From positions 1,355,890 to 1,419,889 of the forward strand of contig NZ_JH976535.1 of the NCBI RefSeq assembly GCF_000183545.2: a stretch of DNA of 64,000 bases, given 5' to 3'. Below are positions 1 to 8,601 of the stretch, one piece after another. The DNA is from Thermaerobacter subterraneus DSM 13965 (GTDB lineage: Bacteria; Bacillota; Sulfobacillia; Thermaerobacterales; Thermaerobacteraceae). Every line of letters starts with the position of its first letter. The first letter of the stretch is position 1. Under the pieces are notes generated by a model, which saw nothing but the letters and a program-made list of their open reading frames with translations, made no database searches and was not told where the DNA came from. Position numbers and translations under genes: made by a program.

Positions 1-8
1 CCTCGGGC

Positions 9-371
9 TTACCAGCGCTCGAGCCGGGCGTCGCGCAACTTCTTCTCCGACTGCTTCAGGAAGTCGGCCAGCTTGCGCTCGAAGTCGCGATTGTCGCGCC
101 GGGGCCGGCGGCCGCCGTCAGCCGGCGCCGGCTGGGTCGCCTTGATGGACAGGGCGATCTTGTTGTTGGCCTCGTCGATGCGCAGGATCTTGACCTTCAC
201 CGTGTCGCCCACCGAAAGGTGGTCGCTGACGTTTTCAACCCACCCGTGGGCGACTTCCGAGATGTGGACCAGCCCGGTCCGCCCATCGGGCAGCTTGACA
301 AAGGCGCCGAAGCCGGTGATCCCGTCCACCGTGCCCTCGACGATGTCCCCGACCGAATATGCTTCCGCCAT
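9..371 (-). CDS. S1 RNA-binding domain protein, YabR/GSP13-like
   Basis: A 120-residue protein with one S1 (OB-fold) RNA-binding domain at about residues 4-77, recognisable from the VGDIVEGTVDGITGFGAFV start and the GLVHISEV core. A basic tail of about 40 residues follows. In Firmicutes, YabR/GSP13-type proteins of this size associate with RNA or ribosomes and often lie near divIC. The ATG at 371 follows a clear TAGGAGG Shine-Dalgarno. The gene is complete, with its stop at the extreme left of the window. An insertion-sequence remnant begins only about 70 bases upstream, next to the presumed promoter. Family assignment is firm; cellular role is inferred. Confidence 0.9.
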   Translation of the reverse strand: MAEAYSVGDIVEGTVDGITGFGAFVKLPDGRTGLVHISEVAHGWVENVSDHLSVGDTVKVKILRIDEANNKIALSIKATQPAPADGGRRPRRDNRDFERKLADFLKQSEKKLRDARLERW

Positions 372-401
372 GCCGCGCCTCCTAGATGCCAGGATGGGCC
401 T

Positions 402-410
402 ATTATCTCA
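402..410 (-). promoter_or_regulatory. Extended -10 promoter of the S1-domain gene
   Basis: On the minus strand the sequence reads TGAGATAAT, a TGn extended -10 with GATAAT, 31 bases before the ATG at 371. The -35 region at about 425-430 is poor (TTCAGT), which an extended -10 can tolerate. The insertion-sequence end starts within about 15 bases upstream of that -35 region. Confidence 0.45.
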
Positions 411-440
411 CATCCGGGCGCGGAACTGAAGAGGACGCAA

Positions 441-1748
441 TCACTCAGCCAAAATGTAACCGAAGGGGTCCCGGATCACTCACGGAGAAATCTTACCGAA
501 GGGACGTGCTGTGCCGATGTCACTCGCCAGCCGCCGCGAGTATCTCGCCACCATGCGAGAACGGTACTGGGCGGCCCGAACCCGCCGGGAACGCACCGAG
601 ATCCTGAACGAAGTCCAGCAAGTCTGTGGTTACCACCGCAAGTACACGATCCGGGTCCTCCGACAGGCCACGCCGCCGGCCCCGGCCAAGCGCCGTCGCA
701 AGCGGGCCCTGCGCTACCTCGAGGCCTTGCCGGTCATCGCACGGATCTGGGAAGCACTGGACTACCCTTGCGCCGAACGGCTTCACCCGGTGCTCTTGCC
801 CATGGCCGAGCACCTGGCCGCCCACGGGGAAGTCGTCCTCACAGACGCCGTGCGCGAGGCCCTCCGGAAGATCAGCCGGGCCACCCTGGCCCGCCGCCTC
901 GCTGCGATGCCCTCGCCCAAGCCGCGCCGCCGGCTTCCTCGTCCGCGACCGGGGCTGCTGCAAAGCCAGATCCCCATGGCCACCTACGACTGGGACGAAG
1001 CCCGCCCCGGGGGCCTTGGAGGTCGATCTGGTTGAACACAACGGCGGCTCGACCGCCGGCCAGTACGCGTACACCCTCAGCATGGTCGACATCGTGACGG
1101 GGCGGGAGCCGCCCGCCGGGCCCCTTGGTTGGCCGAAAGCCAGCGCGCCCGTTCCACGAAAGCCATCCAGGAACCTGATCGCCCAATGGCCCTATCCCGT
1201 CTGGGGCCTGCACACCGACAACGGTGCCGAGTTCGTCAACCATCACCTGCAGCGGTACGCCAAGGTACACCACCTGACGTTCACCCGCAGCCGCCCCTAT
1301 CGCAAGAACGACAACGCCCACGTCGAGCAGCGCAACCGCCAGCTGGTCCGGGAGATCGTCGGCTACGCCCGCTACGACCGCCCCGAGCAAGTCGAACAGC
1401 TCAACCGGCTCTACGCCCGCTTGGACCTCTACGCCAACCTGTTCCTCCCAACCCGGAAGCTCAAGAACAAGGTCCGGGACGGCGCCCGGGTGCGCAAATC
1501 CTACGACGCCGCCCGGCCCCCGCTGGATCGCATCCTCGAGCGCGACGTGCTCTCGCCCGAGGAACGGGCGCGCTGGCTGGCCCTACGGCAGTCCCTCAAC
1601 CCGCTGCAACTCCATCGGGAGTTGGATGAGCTCATCGCGGGCCTGCAGCATCCCCCGGAAACGGCCATGTCCGCCGATTGAGGCGTTCGGTGACATTCTT
1701 ACGTGAGTGATCAGGACCCGTTGGGTAACATTTTTAGCTGAGTTGACA
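441..1748 (+). mobile_element. Degenerate insertion sequence with repeated-unit terminal inverted repeats
   Basis: A transposase remnant is flanked by long imperfect inverted repeats. The left end covers about 441-503 and the right end about 1684-1748. Each end holds two similar 28-base units in direct orientation, about 35 bases apart. At the left, TCACTCA...ACCGAAGGG occurs at 441-467 and again at 476-503. The right end read in reverse shows ACTCAGC...ACCCAACGGG and then TCACTCAC...CACCGAACG. Paired units at both ends look like transposase-binding sites. The exact outer edges and a target duplication could not be fixed. The element lies between the S1 gene and bshA. Confidence 0.8.
511..1681 (+). 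pseudogene. Frameshifted rve/DDE integrase-core transposase
   Basis: The N-terminal helix-turn-helix part runs in one frame from a GTG at 511 to about 1009, ending MATYDWDEARPG. The catalytic part then continues in the +1 frame from DLVEHNGG to the stop at 1681. DDE-type residues are visible: D in VDLVEH, D in LHTDNGAEF and E in HVEQRN. The first shift falls in a run of five G at 1009-1013. Between about 1100 and 1176 the expected sequence (LAESQRA..STKAIQE) appears in a third reading before returning, so at least three shifts are needed to restore it. This looks like decay rather than programmed frameshifting. The exact IS family was not assigned. Confidence 0.85.
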
Positions 1749-2928
1749 CGGAGGAGGGGCCCGAGGAGGGGCCGTCCTCGCCCAGCAGGCGCCGGTAGAG
1801 GGCTTCGTAGCGCGGGATTACGGTCCCTGCCGCGAAACGGCGGTGGGCGGACCGGGCGGCGGCGCGGGAGAAGACCGCGTGGCGGGCGGGATCCTGCAGC
1901 AGTTCCAGGGCGCGGCGGGCCATGCCCTCCACGTCCCCGGGCGGCAGCAGGTAGCCCGTGCGGCCGTGTTCGACCACCTCGGGCAGGCCCCCGGTGCGGG
2001 CGGCGATCACCGGTACGCCGCACGCCATGGCCTCCAGGGCGGCAAGGCCGAAGGCCTCCTGTCGGGACGGCAGCAGGAAGAGGTCCGCGGCCGCCAGCAG
2101 GCGGGCCACGTCGGTATGCTCGCCGAGAAAACGCACCCGGTCTGCGATTCCCAGCCGCCGGGCCATGTGGGCGCAGCGGTCCACGTCGGGACCGTGGCCG
2201 ATGAGCAGCAGGCGGGCCGGCACCTCCCGGCACACCCGGGCGAAGACCGCGATGACCGCCGGGGCATCCTTGGCCGGGCGGAAATTGGAGATGTGCACCA
2301 GCACCCGCTCCCCTGGCTCGGCCAGGCCGCGGCGCAGGGCCGGATCGCCGCGCCGCCCGGGATGGAAGACGGCCGGATCCACGAAGTTGGGGATGACCTC
2401 CAGCTCCCGTTCCACCCGGAAGGCGGCCAGGGTGGCCTCCCGCAGGTGGTGGGATACAACTGTCACCGCGTCGGACTGGTTGATGCTAAACTCCACGATC
2501 CGCTGGAAGGACGGGTGGGTGCCCAGCAAGGTGATGTCGGTGCCGTGCAGGGTCGTCACCACCCGCACGGGGCGCCGGGGCGCCAGCATGGCCCGCGCCA
2601 GGTAAGCGGCGGTGGCGTGGGGAATGGCGTAATGGACGTGGAGCAGGTCCAGCTGCCGTTCCTCGGCCACCGCGGCCATCTGGCTGGCCAGGGCCAGGTC
2701 GTAGGGCGGGTAGGTGAACAGCGGGTAGGAGGGGACCTCCACGGGGTGGAAGTGGATCCCCGGCCGGGTCAGGTCCAGGCGGAAGGGCACGTCGTGGCTG
2801 ATGAAGTGGACCTGGTGGCCCCGGGCGGCCAGCTGGTGGCCCAGTTCGGTGGCCACCACGCCGCTGCCCCCGGAGGAGGGATAGCAGCTGATGCCGATGC
2901 GCAGGGAGCGTGCCGCTCCGGGGGCCAA
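1711..2928 (-). CDS. bshA: N-acetyl-alpha-D-glucosaminyl L-malate synthase (bacillithiol step 1)
   Basis: A GT4-family glycosyltransferase of about 405 residues. The N-terminus RIGISCYPSSGGSGVVATE is the BshA signature, and the donor-binding EAFGLAALEAMACGVPVIA motif follows near the C-terminus. BshA joins UDP-GlcNAc to L-malate, the first step of bacillithiol synthesis, in the cytoplasm. I chose the TTG at 2928 because GGGAGGTGG lies 6 bases upstream and the conserved core begins about 10 residues later. The open frame extends further, but as low-complexity sequence. The last codons (STQLKMLPNGS and the stop) lie inside the adjacent IS end, so the native C-terminus appears to have been replaced. 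bshB and bshC are not in the window. Confidence 0.88.
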   Translation of the reverse strand: MAPGAARSLRIGISCYPSSGGSGVVATELGHQLAARGHQVHFISHDVPFRLDLTRPGIHFHPVEVPSYPLFTYPPYDLALASQMAAVAEERQLDLLHVHYAIPHATAAYLARAMLAPRRPVRVVTTLHGTDITLLGTHPSFQRIVEFSINQSDAVTVVSHHLREATLAAFRVERELEVIPNFVDPAVFHPGRRGDPALRRGLAEPGERVLVHISNFRPAKDAPAVIAVFARVCREVPARLLLIGHGPDVDRCAHMARRLGIADRVRFLGEHTDVARLLAAADLFLLPSRQEAFGLAALEAMACGVPVIAARTGGLPEVVEHGRTGYLLPPGDVEGMARRALELLQDPARHAVFSRAAARSAHRRFAAGTVIPRYEALYRRLLGEDGPSSGPSSVSTQLKMLPNGS

Positions 2929-3110
2929 AGGCGCCCACCTCCCGACCTGACCCTGGCCCGCAGGAACCCCGGTGCGGGGACCGGCCCTCCGGGGGGTTGC
3001 GGGTTTTCCGCCGCCATTGTACCAGCAGGCGGCCTGCCAACAACCGCTGGCGTCGCCCCGGCGGGCCGGCAAGGGCCGCCCGCGACGGCGGCGAAGGGAG
3101 GGAGAGCACG

Positions 3111-4409
3111 GTGCAAGAACCCCCGCGGGACGAACCGGCATCCTCCGCCGGGCCGGCTCCGGCGGGCGCCCCGGCCCGGACCGCCGTGCCGCCGCGGGCC
3201 GCCGCCCCGGCCGCCATCCGGGCCCTCCTGCCCAGGCTGGAAGGGGCCCTTCCCCGGCAGGAGCTGGTCCCGCTGGCCCAGGCGCTGATCCGCGCCCGGA
3301 CCGTCAACCCGCCGGGCGGCGAGGCCCAGGCGGCGGCCGTGGCCGTGCCCTGGCTGCAGCGCTACGGTTTTGACGTGGCAACCTACGAGCCCCGTCCCGG
3401 GCGGACCAGCCTGATCGCCCGCCGCCAGGGCGCCGAGCCCGGACCCACCCTGCTCTGGTGCGGGCACCTGGACGTGGTCGAGGCGGGGGACCCGGCCGGC
3501 TGGCCCCATCCCCCCTTCGCCGGGGTTCTGGACGGCGGCCGGATCTACGGCCGCGGGGCGGTGGACATGAAGGGGCCGGTGGCGGCTGCCCTGGCGGCGG
3601 CTGCGGCCGTCGCCCGCCTGGGCGGCCCCCGGCGCGGCCAGCTGGTGCTGGCCCTGGTGGCCGACGAGGAGGCCATGGGACGTCATGGCGCGGGCTGGCT
3701 GGCCCGGCGCGGGCTGCTGCGGGCCGACGGCGCCATCGTGGGCGAGCCCACGCGCCTGCACCTGGTCCGGGCCCAGCGGGGGGCGGCCTGGATCCACCTG
3801 CGCCTGCAGGGGCGGCCCGCCCATGCCGCCGTGCCCCACCTGGGGGCCAGCGCGGTGGCGGCCGCTGCCCGGCTGGTGCTGGCCCTGGAGGAGCGGGTCT
3901 GGGACGCCTTCCACCCCCTGCTCGGCCCACCCACGGCCAGCGTGGGCCGCATCCGCGGCGGCGACAGTCCCAACCGGGTCCCCGAGCGCTGCGAGCTGGT
4001 GATCGACCGGCGAGCGGTGCCGGGGGAGACCGCAGGGTCGGTGCGCCAGGAGGTGGAAGCCGTGGTGGCCGAGGTGCTGGCCCGCCATCCCGGCGTGACG
4101 GCCGCCATCACCCGCTGGCAATGGGCCGAGCCGGCCGAAACTCCCGCGGATGCGGCCATCGTGGAGCTCGTCCGGGCGGCGGGACTGGCGGTCACGGGCC
4201 AGGACATGCCCGAAGCCGGGACGGTGGCGGTAACGGACATGCGTTACCTGGTGGCCGCGGGCATCCCCACGGTGATCGCGGGACCAGGCCGGCCCGATCT
4301 GGCCCATGCCCCCGGCGAGTTCATCACCGTGGACGAACTGGTTCAGGGCGCCCTTTTCTATGCGGCGGCCTTTGCCGGGTGGCTCGGCGTCGCCGGATGG
4401 CCGGCGTGA
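3111..4409 (+). CDS. M20-family metallopeptidase (ArgE/DapE/ACY1-like)
   Basis: A 432-residue dizinc amidohydrolase. Visible metal and catalytic motifs are CGHLDVVEAGD, GRGAVDMKGPVAA, ADEEAMG, GEPTRLH and the C-terminal AHAPGEFI. The small dimerisation domain lies in between (RAQRGAAWIHLRLQGRPAHAA, broken here as a landmark). Relatives deacylate N-acyl amino acids or small peptides (acetylornithine, succinyl-DAP and others); the substrate cannot be read from the sequence. The GTG at 3111 follows GGGAGGGAG, and about 45 low-complexity residues precede the domain. The gene is divergent from bshA and heads a co-directional run through the DUF1232 gene. Confidence 0.88.
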   Translation: MQEPPRDEPASSAGPAPAGAPARTAVPPRAAAPAAIRALLPRLEGALPRQELVPLAQALIRARTVNPPGGEAQAAAVAVPWLQRYGFDVATYEPRPGRTSLIARRQGAEPGPTLLWCGHLDVVEAGDPAGWPHPPFAGVLDGGRIYGRGAVDMKGPVAAALAAAAAVARLGGPRRGQLVLALVADEEAMGRHGAGWLARRGLLRADGAIVGEPTRLHLVRAQRGAAWIHLRLQGRPAHAAVPHLGASAVAAAARLVLALEERVWDAFHPLLGPPTASVGRIRGGDSPNRVPERCELVIDRRAVPGETAGSVRQEVEAVVAEVLARHPGVTAAITRWQWAEPAETPADAAIVELVRAAGLAVTGQDMPEAGTVAVTDMRYLVAAGIPTVIAGPGRPDLAHAPGEFITVDELVQGALFYAAAFAGWLGVAGWPA

Positions 4410-4501
4410 GGGGCAGGCGCGTGCCCGGCACTCCCCGGGCCGCCAGGTGCCCCGTGGGGTCCGGACCGGCCATGCCTGCAGCGGAACGGGGGAGGGTGAG
4501 G

Positions 4502-5404
4502 ATGGACAGGCCGTCCGGAGGCGTCCAGGCGGCAGGCGGTGCCGGGCTGCGGGCGCCGGCCGGGCATGGCGCCGCCCGGCCCGTGGCCGGAGCGGAGGCC
4601 CGGGGGACCGGCCACGCCCCGAAGGGGGCGGGGTCCGGCCGGCAGGGCGCCCGTGCGCGGCCGGTGGGTCCGCGGGCCGCCACGGCGCCACCGGCGCCCG
4701 GGCCGGTTCGTCCCGTGGTCCTGAGCTGGAGCGGTGGCAAGGACTCGGCCCTGGCCCTGGCACGTCTGGCCGCCGACCCGCAGGTCCGGGTGGCGGGCCT
4801 GCTGGCCACCGGCAACGAGGTCACGGGGCGGATCAGCATCCATGGGGTCCGCCGGGCGCTGGTGGAGGCCCAGGCCCGGGCCCTGGGCCTGCCCTTGTGG
4901 TGGGTACCCCTGTCCGACCCCTGTTCCAATGCCGACTACGAAGAACGGATGGCCCGCGCCCTCGCCCGGCTGGCAGGCCAGGGCGTCCGCACCGTCGCCT
5001 TCGGCGACCTCTTCCTGGCCGACATCCGCGCCTACCGGGAACGGCAACTGGCCCGGGCGGGGATGACCGCCCTGTTTCCCCTGTGGGGGAAAGATACCCG
5101 GGAACTGGCGGCCGAGGTGGTGGCGTCGGGGATCCGCGCGGTGGTGGTGGCGTCGGGTCCGGAGCTCGGGCCCCGGTGGCTGGGCCGGCCCTACGACGCC
5201 CGGTTGCTCGCGGAGCTGCCGGCCGCCGTGGACCCTTGCGGCGAGCGGGGCGAGTTCCACACCTTTGTCTATGACGGGCCCGCCTTCCGGGAGCCGGTGG
5301 CCTTCCGCCCCGGAGAGCGGGTGGAACGCGGCGGCTTCTGGTACCTGGATCTGCTGCCGGCGGCGCCGGGGGAACCTGACGGGCCGCCGGGGAGGGCGCT
5401 TTGA
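4502..5404 (+). CDS. Dph6/MJ0570-like PP-loop ATP-binding protein (diphthine-ammonia ligase family)
   Basis: A 300-residue protein whose first 75 residues are Gly/Ala/Pro-rich. It continues with an adenine-nucleotide alpha-hydrolase fold that opens with the PP-loop VVLSWSGGKDSALALAR. Family features follow: ISIHGVRRALVEAQARALGL, FGDLFLADIRAYRE, and GERGEFHTFVYDGP near the end. In eukaryotes and archaea the family amidates diphthine on EF2. Bacteria lack diphthamide, so the bacterial substrate is unknown. The ATG at 4502 follows GGAGGGTGAGG. It sits between the M20 peptidase and the UbiB-like kinase in the same direction. Confidence 0.82.
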   Translation: MDRPSGGVQAAGGAGLRAPAGHGAARPVAGAEARGTGHAPKGAGSGRQGARARPVGPRAATAPPAPGPVRPVVLSWSGGKDSALALARLAADPQVRVAGLLATGNEVTGRISIHGVRRALVEAQARALGLPLWWVPLSDPCSNADYEERMARALARLAGQGVRTVAFGDLFLADIRAYRERQLARAGMTALFPLWGKDTRELAAEVVASGIRAVVVASGPELGPRWLGRPYDARLLAELPAAVDPCGERGEFHTFVYDGPAFREPVAFRPGERVERGGFWYLDLLPAAPGEPDGPPGRAL

Positions 5405-5441
5405 CCCGCCCCGCCCCAGGGGCCGGCGAGGAGGCGGAGGG

Positions 5442-7310
5442 ATGGCGGCGACCAGCCGTTACCAGCGGTTGCGCAACCTGCGGCGGTACCGGGAGATTGC
5501 GGCCGTCCTGGCCCGCCACGGCCTGACGGTGCTGGTGGAACAGGCCGGCCTGCCCCGCCAGGGACGGCGGGACCGCTGGCCCTGGCTGCGGCGCCGGTGG
5601 CGCCTCCGGCGCGACGGCACGGCGGCGGTGCCGCCGGCAGGGGCGGCCGCCTCGCAGACCGGGGGGCCGGGGGGGCGGGGCGGGCCAGGGGCAGCGGAAT
5701 CCGTCACCCAGGGGGTGCCGGGGGCCGGAACCGCCGGCGACGGGACGGTTCCGGCCACGGCCGCGGCAGGGGCGGCCGCGGCCGCAGAGGGAGGCCGCAG
5801 ATTTGGCGTCCACCTGCGCCAGGCCCTGGAAGAGCTGGGGCCGACCTTTGTCAAGCTGGGGCAGCTGCTCAGCACGCGGCCCGACCTCCTGCCTCCCGAC
5901 GTGCTGCGGGAGCTGGAGCGGCTGCAGGACCGGGTGCCGCCCTTTCCCTTCGAGGAGGCCGCCGCCCAGATCGAGCAGGAGCTGGGGCGTCCCCTCCACC
6001 AGCTGTTCCGCCGTTTCGACCCGCGCCCCCTGGCCGCCGCCTCCATCGGCCAGGTCCACGCCGCCCAGCTGCCCGACGGCCGGGCGGTGGTGGTCAAGGT
6101 CCAGCGGCCCGGGATCCGCCGCACCGTCGAAGCCGATCTGGCCCTGCTCATGGATCTGGCCGAACTGGCCGAGCGCTACAGCCCCTGGGCGGCCTTCTAC
6201 CCCTTCCGCGACATCGCCGCGGAGCTGGCCGCCAGCCTGAGGGCCGAGCTGGACTTCGTCCGGGAGGCGCGGAACGCGCAGCGACTGGCGCGGCTTCTGG
6301 CCGGCCGGCCGGGAATCCAGGTGCCCCAGGTGATCTGGGAGTACACCACGCCGCGGGTCCTCACCCTGGAACGGCTGGAGGGCGTCCGCCTGGCGGAGGC
6401 GGGGCGGCTGGAGCCCGCCGGGGCCCGTCGCCTGGCCCGCACCCTGGTCGATGCGGTGCTGGACCCCCTCTTCCGGGCCGGGTTCTTCCACGCCGACCCG
6501 CACCCGGGCAACATCCTGGTGCTTCCCGGGGGCCGGGTGGGCCTGGTGGATTTCGGTATCACCGGACAGCTGGACCGCATCACCCGCCGGCGACTGGCCG
6601 CCATGGTGATCGCCCTCTGGCGCGGCGACGCGGGCGGGCTGCTGCAGGCGGTGGAAGGCCTGGCCGTCATTCCGCCGGGTACGGACCGGCGCCTGCTGCG
6701 CCGCGACCTGGAGCTGCTCCTCGACCGGTACCTGGACGTTCCCCTGAGCCGGCTCGACCTGGGGGAGATCCTGCCGGTCTTCTTCGACCTGTTGCGCCGC
6801 TACCGCATCCGGGTTCCGGCCGATCTGGCCCTGGTGGGCAAGACCCTGCTGGCCCTGCAGGGCGTAGTGCGGGCCATCGACCCCGACCTGGCGGTGCTGG
6901 ACCTGGCCCGGCCCCTGGGGCGGCGCCTGCTGCGCCATTACCTCTCGCCGGCCGAGGTGGGCCGCCGCTGGCTGGACCGCTGGGAAGAACGGGCCGAGCC
7001 CCTGCTGGACCTGCCCGCGCAGCTCCATGCCCTGCTGGTGCAGGCACGGGCGGGGCGCCCGGTCTTCAAGGTGGAGGTTGTGGAGCGGGAGGAGTTCCAC
7101 CAGGGGCTGAGCCGGCTGGTCAACCGCCTGGCCTTCAGCGTGCTCCTGCTTTCCTTTACTATCTTGATGGCGGCGCTGGTGTTGGCGGGCGCCTTGCTGG
7201 GCCGCAGCGAGCCGGTGTTGCGCTTTCCCTTCCTGGAGGTGGGGGTGGCGGTGCTGGCCCTGGCCACGGCGGCGCTGCTGTGGGCCATCGTGCGGTCGGG
7301 GCGGCTTTGA
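5442..7310 (+). CDS. ABC1/UbiB-family atypical kinase, membrane anchored
   Basis: A 622-residue protein. The KxGQ-containing signature GPTFVKLGQLLSTRPDLLP and the alanine-rich loop AAASIGQVHAAQLPDGR identify the ABC1/ADCK/UbiB family. VVVKVQRPG carries the ATP-site lysine, HADPHPGN the catalytic loop and VDFGITG the metal motif. Two C-terminal hydrophobic segments (about residues 565-590 and 597-618) anchor it in the membrane. UbiB-like proteins support isoprenoid-quinone biology and have ATPase activity; the exact role in Gram-positives is unclear. About 75 low-complexity residues (near 50-120) interrupt the N-terminus. The ATG at 5442 follows GGCGGAGGG. Confidence 0.9.
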   Translation: MAATSRYQRLRNLRRYREIAAVLARHGLTVLVEQAGLPRQGRRDRWPWLRRRWRLRRDGTAAVPPAGAAASQTGGPGGRGGPGAAESVTQGVPGAGTAGDGTVPATAAAGAAAAAEGGRRFGVHLRQALEELGPTFVKLGQLLSTRPDLLPPDVLRELERLQDRVPPFPFEEAAAQIEQELGRPLHQLFRRFDPRPLAAASIGQVHAAQLPDGRAVVVKVQRPGIRRTVEADLALLMDLAELAERYSPWAAFYPFRDIAAELAASLRAELDFVREARNAQRLARLLAGRPGIQVPQVIWEYTTPRVLTLERLEGVRLAEAGRLEPAGARRLARTLVDAVLDPLFRAGFFHADPHPGNILVLPGGRVGLVDFGITGQLDRITRRRLAAMVIALWRGDAGGLLQAVEGLAVIPPGTDRRLLRRDLELLLDRYLDVPLSRLDLGEILPVFFDLLRRYRIRVPADLALVGKTLLALQGVVRAIDPDLAVLDLARPLGRRLLRHYLSPAEVGRRWLDRWEERAEPLLDLPAQLHALLVQARAGRPVFKVEVVEREEFHQGLSRLVNRLAFSVLLLSFTILMAALVLAGALLGRSEPVLRFPFLEVGVAVLALATAALLWAIVRSGRL

Positions 7311-7360
7311 GCCGCAGCACCAGGGTGGCCTCGGGGCCGGCAGGAAGGAGCCGTGGATCC

Positions 7361-7666
7361 ATGCAGCGGTGGCGTGGCACCCGCCCCCGGCCGGGGTGGC
7401 GGGAATGGGTGGAGATCGTCCGGCTGCTGAAGGACCCCCAGGCGGGCACCGCCTCGCGCCTGGCGGTGCTGCTGGCGGCCCTGTACCTGGTCTGGCCGGC
7501 GGACCTGCTGCCGGGCCTGCCACCCGCCTCCTGGCTGGATGACGCCACCGTGTTGTGGCTGGCCTATCTCTTCCTTCGCCGGCAGCTGGAGCGGCGTCGC
7601 CAGGGGGATCGCCGGGGAGGAAGAGGCCCCGGCCGGGCGGGCGGGCCGGACCCCGCCGGGGGATAG
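7361..7666 (+). CDS. DUF1232 (YkvA-like) small membrane protein
   Basis: A 101-residue protein with the DUF1232 core: a short amphipathic N-terminus, then a hydrophobic hairpin LAVLLAALYLVWPADLLPG...WLDDATVLWLAYLFL. The PxDLxP..GxxDD pattern is diagnostic of the family. The C-terminus is basic and glycine-rich. The ATG at 7361 lies after GGAAGGAG. It follows the ABC1 kinase by 50 bases in the same direction, so co-transcription is likely. Function of the family is unknown. Confidence 0.8.
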   Translation: MQRWRGTRPRPGWREWVEIVRLLKDPQAGTASRLAVLLAALYLVWPADLLPGLPPASWLDDATVLWLAYLFLRRQLERRRQGDRRGGRGPGRAGGPDPAGG

Positions 7667-7812
7667 GCCCCCGGCCTCCCGGCGGTGCCGGGATCCCGGA
7701 CACCGGGGCGCCGGCTGCGGCGCGACTCCCAAGGGCTGGCGGCGGGGGCGGGACGTTCCCGGCGGGGGCGGTATGGCGCCGGGCCGCCGGCCGCCGCCGG
7801 AGCTGCTGGCCT

Positions 7813-8601
7813 TCACCGCCGGTCGGGCCGGGTGGGCGGTTCGTCCAGCAGGCGCCGGCGCACCGGCTCCCGGAGCCGGCGCACGGCCTGCTCCAGCTCC
7901 TGGCGCTGGCCGGGGGAGAGGTCCCGCATGTGGGCCACGTCGTTGCGGGCATGGCGCAGCCGGTCGAGCAGGTCCAGGGCCGCGCCCAGGTCCAGGGGAC
8001 TCAGCCAGGACCGGAACCACCGGTCCCAGCCGGCTTCCACCAGCTGGCGCAGGTCGTAGAGGTCGACGTAATCCAGCGGGTCCGACCCGCCGTCCCGGCG
8101 GCAGTACTCCTCGATCCGCCGGGCCTGGGCGGGCGGCAGCAGGGCGAGCCAGCCGCCGCGGGGGCCCGAGGCTTCGAGGCAGTACAGGAGGGCCCGCAGG
8201 ACCTGCTCCAGCTCCCGCAGCCAGAGGTAGGGCGCCGCGTCGCGGACCACGTCGACGTAGGTGATGATCCCGGGTGGCCGGCCGGGGGCGGCCACCACCA
8301 CGGCGGGAGCGCGGGCGAGCCCGTCCAGCACCTCCAGCAGGCCGGCGGCGGGCGTCACCTGGGGCAGGGGCGGCTCCTGCACCTGCGCGGCCGTCACCCG
8401 GTCCGGATCGAGTCCTTCGAATAGCAGGCGCTGCCAGGTGCGGGCGGTCAGGGCGCCGGTGACCTGCCGGCCGTCCCATACGGGCGCCCGGCTGAAGCCG
8501 GCCTGCTTGAGGGCCGCCAGCACCCGGCCCACGGGGTCCTGGGGCCGGGCATAAAGGGCGGGGCGGGCGATGCGACCTGCCTGCCAGAGGGTCGTGGGCA
8601 T
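7813..8601 (-). CDS. CBS-domain pair fused to a HEPN-like domain
   Basis: A 262-residue protein. Residues about 5-125 form two CBS motifs (RPQDPVGRVLAALKQAGFSR and TPAAGLLEVLDGL..GIITYVDVV), which normally bind adenine nucleotides. The helical C-terminal half (130-235) ends in RLRHARNDVAHMRDLS. This contains an R-x4-H motif (Arg219, His224) of the kind found in HEPN domains such as Swt1-like HEPN. HEPN domains are often RNases in toxin, antiviral or stress proteins, but non-catalytic forms exist. The ATG at 8601 follows AAGGAGGTC at ideal spacing. The gene is convergent with the DUF1232 gene and divergent from the molybdoprotein. Activity is not demonstrated. Confidence 0.75.
   Translation of the reverse strand: MPTTLWQAGRIARPALYARPQDPVGRVLAALKQAGFSRAPVWDGRQVTGALTARTWQRLLFEGLDPDRVTAAQVQEPPLPQVTPAAGLLEVLDGLARAPAVVVAAPGRPPGIITYVDVVRDAAPYLWLRELEQVLRALLYCLEASGPRGGWLALLPPAQARRIEEYCRRDGGSDPLDYVDLYDLRQLVEAGWDRWFRSWLSPLDLGAALDLLDRLRHARNDVAHMRDLSPGQRQELEQAVRRLREPVRRRLLDEPPTRPDRR

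Noticed and set aside
1009-1013. Programmed frameshift in the transposase at a G5 run
   Set aside because: The required change is +1 and at least two further corrections are needed downstream, which indicates decay rather than recoding.
219-1097. Long open frame on the plus strand across the S1 gene and IS
   Set aside because: Composition is Pro/Arg/Gly low complexity, it crosses the IS border and opposes the clear S1-domain gene. It is a shadow of GC-rich DNA.
2769-4763. 664-codon open frame on the minus strand
   Set aside because: It runs antisense through the M20 peptidase and Dph6-like genes with no domain. The sense-strand genes carry the motifs.
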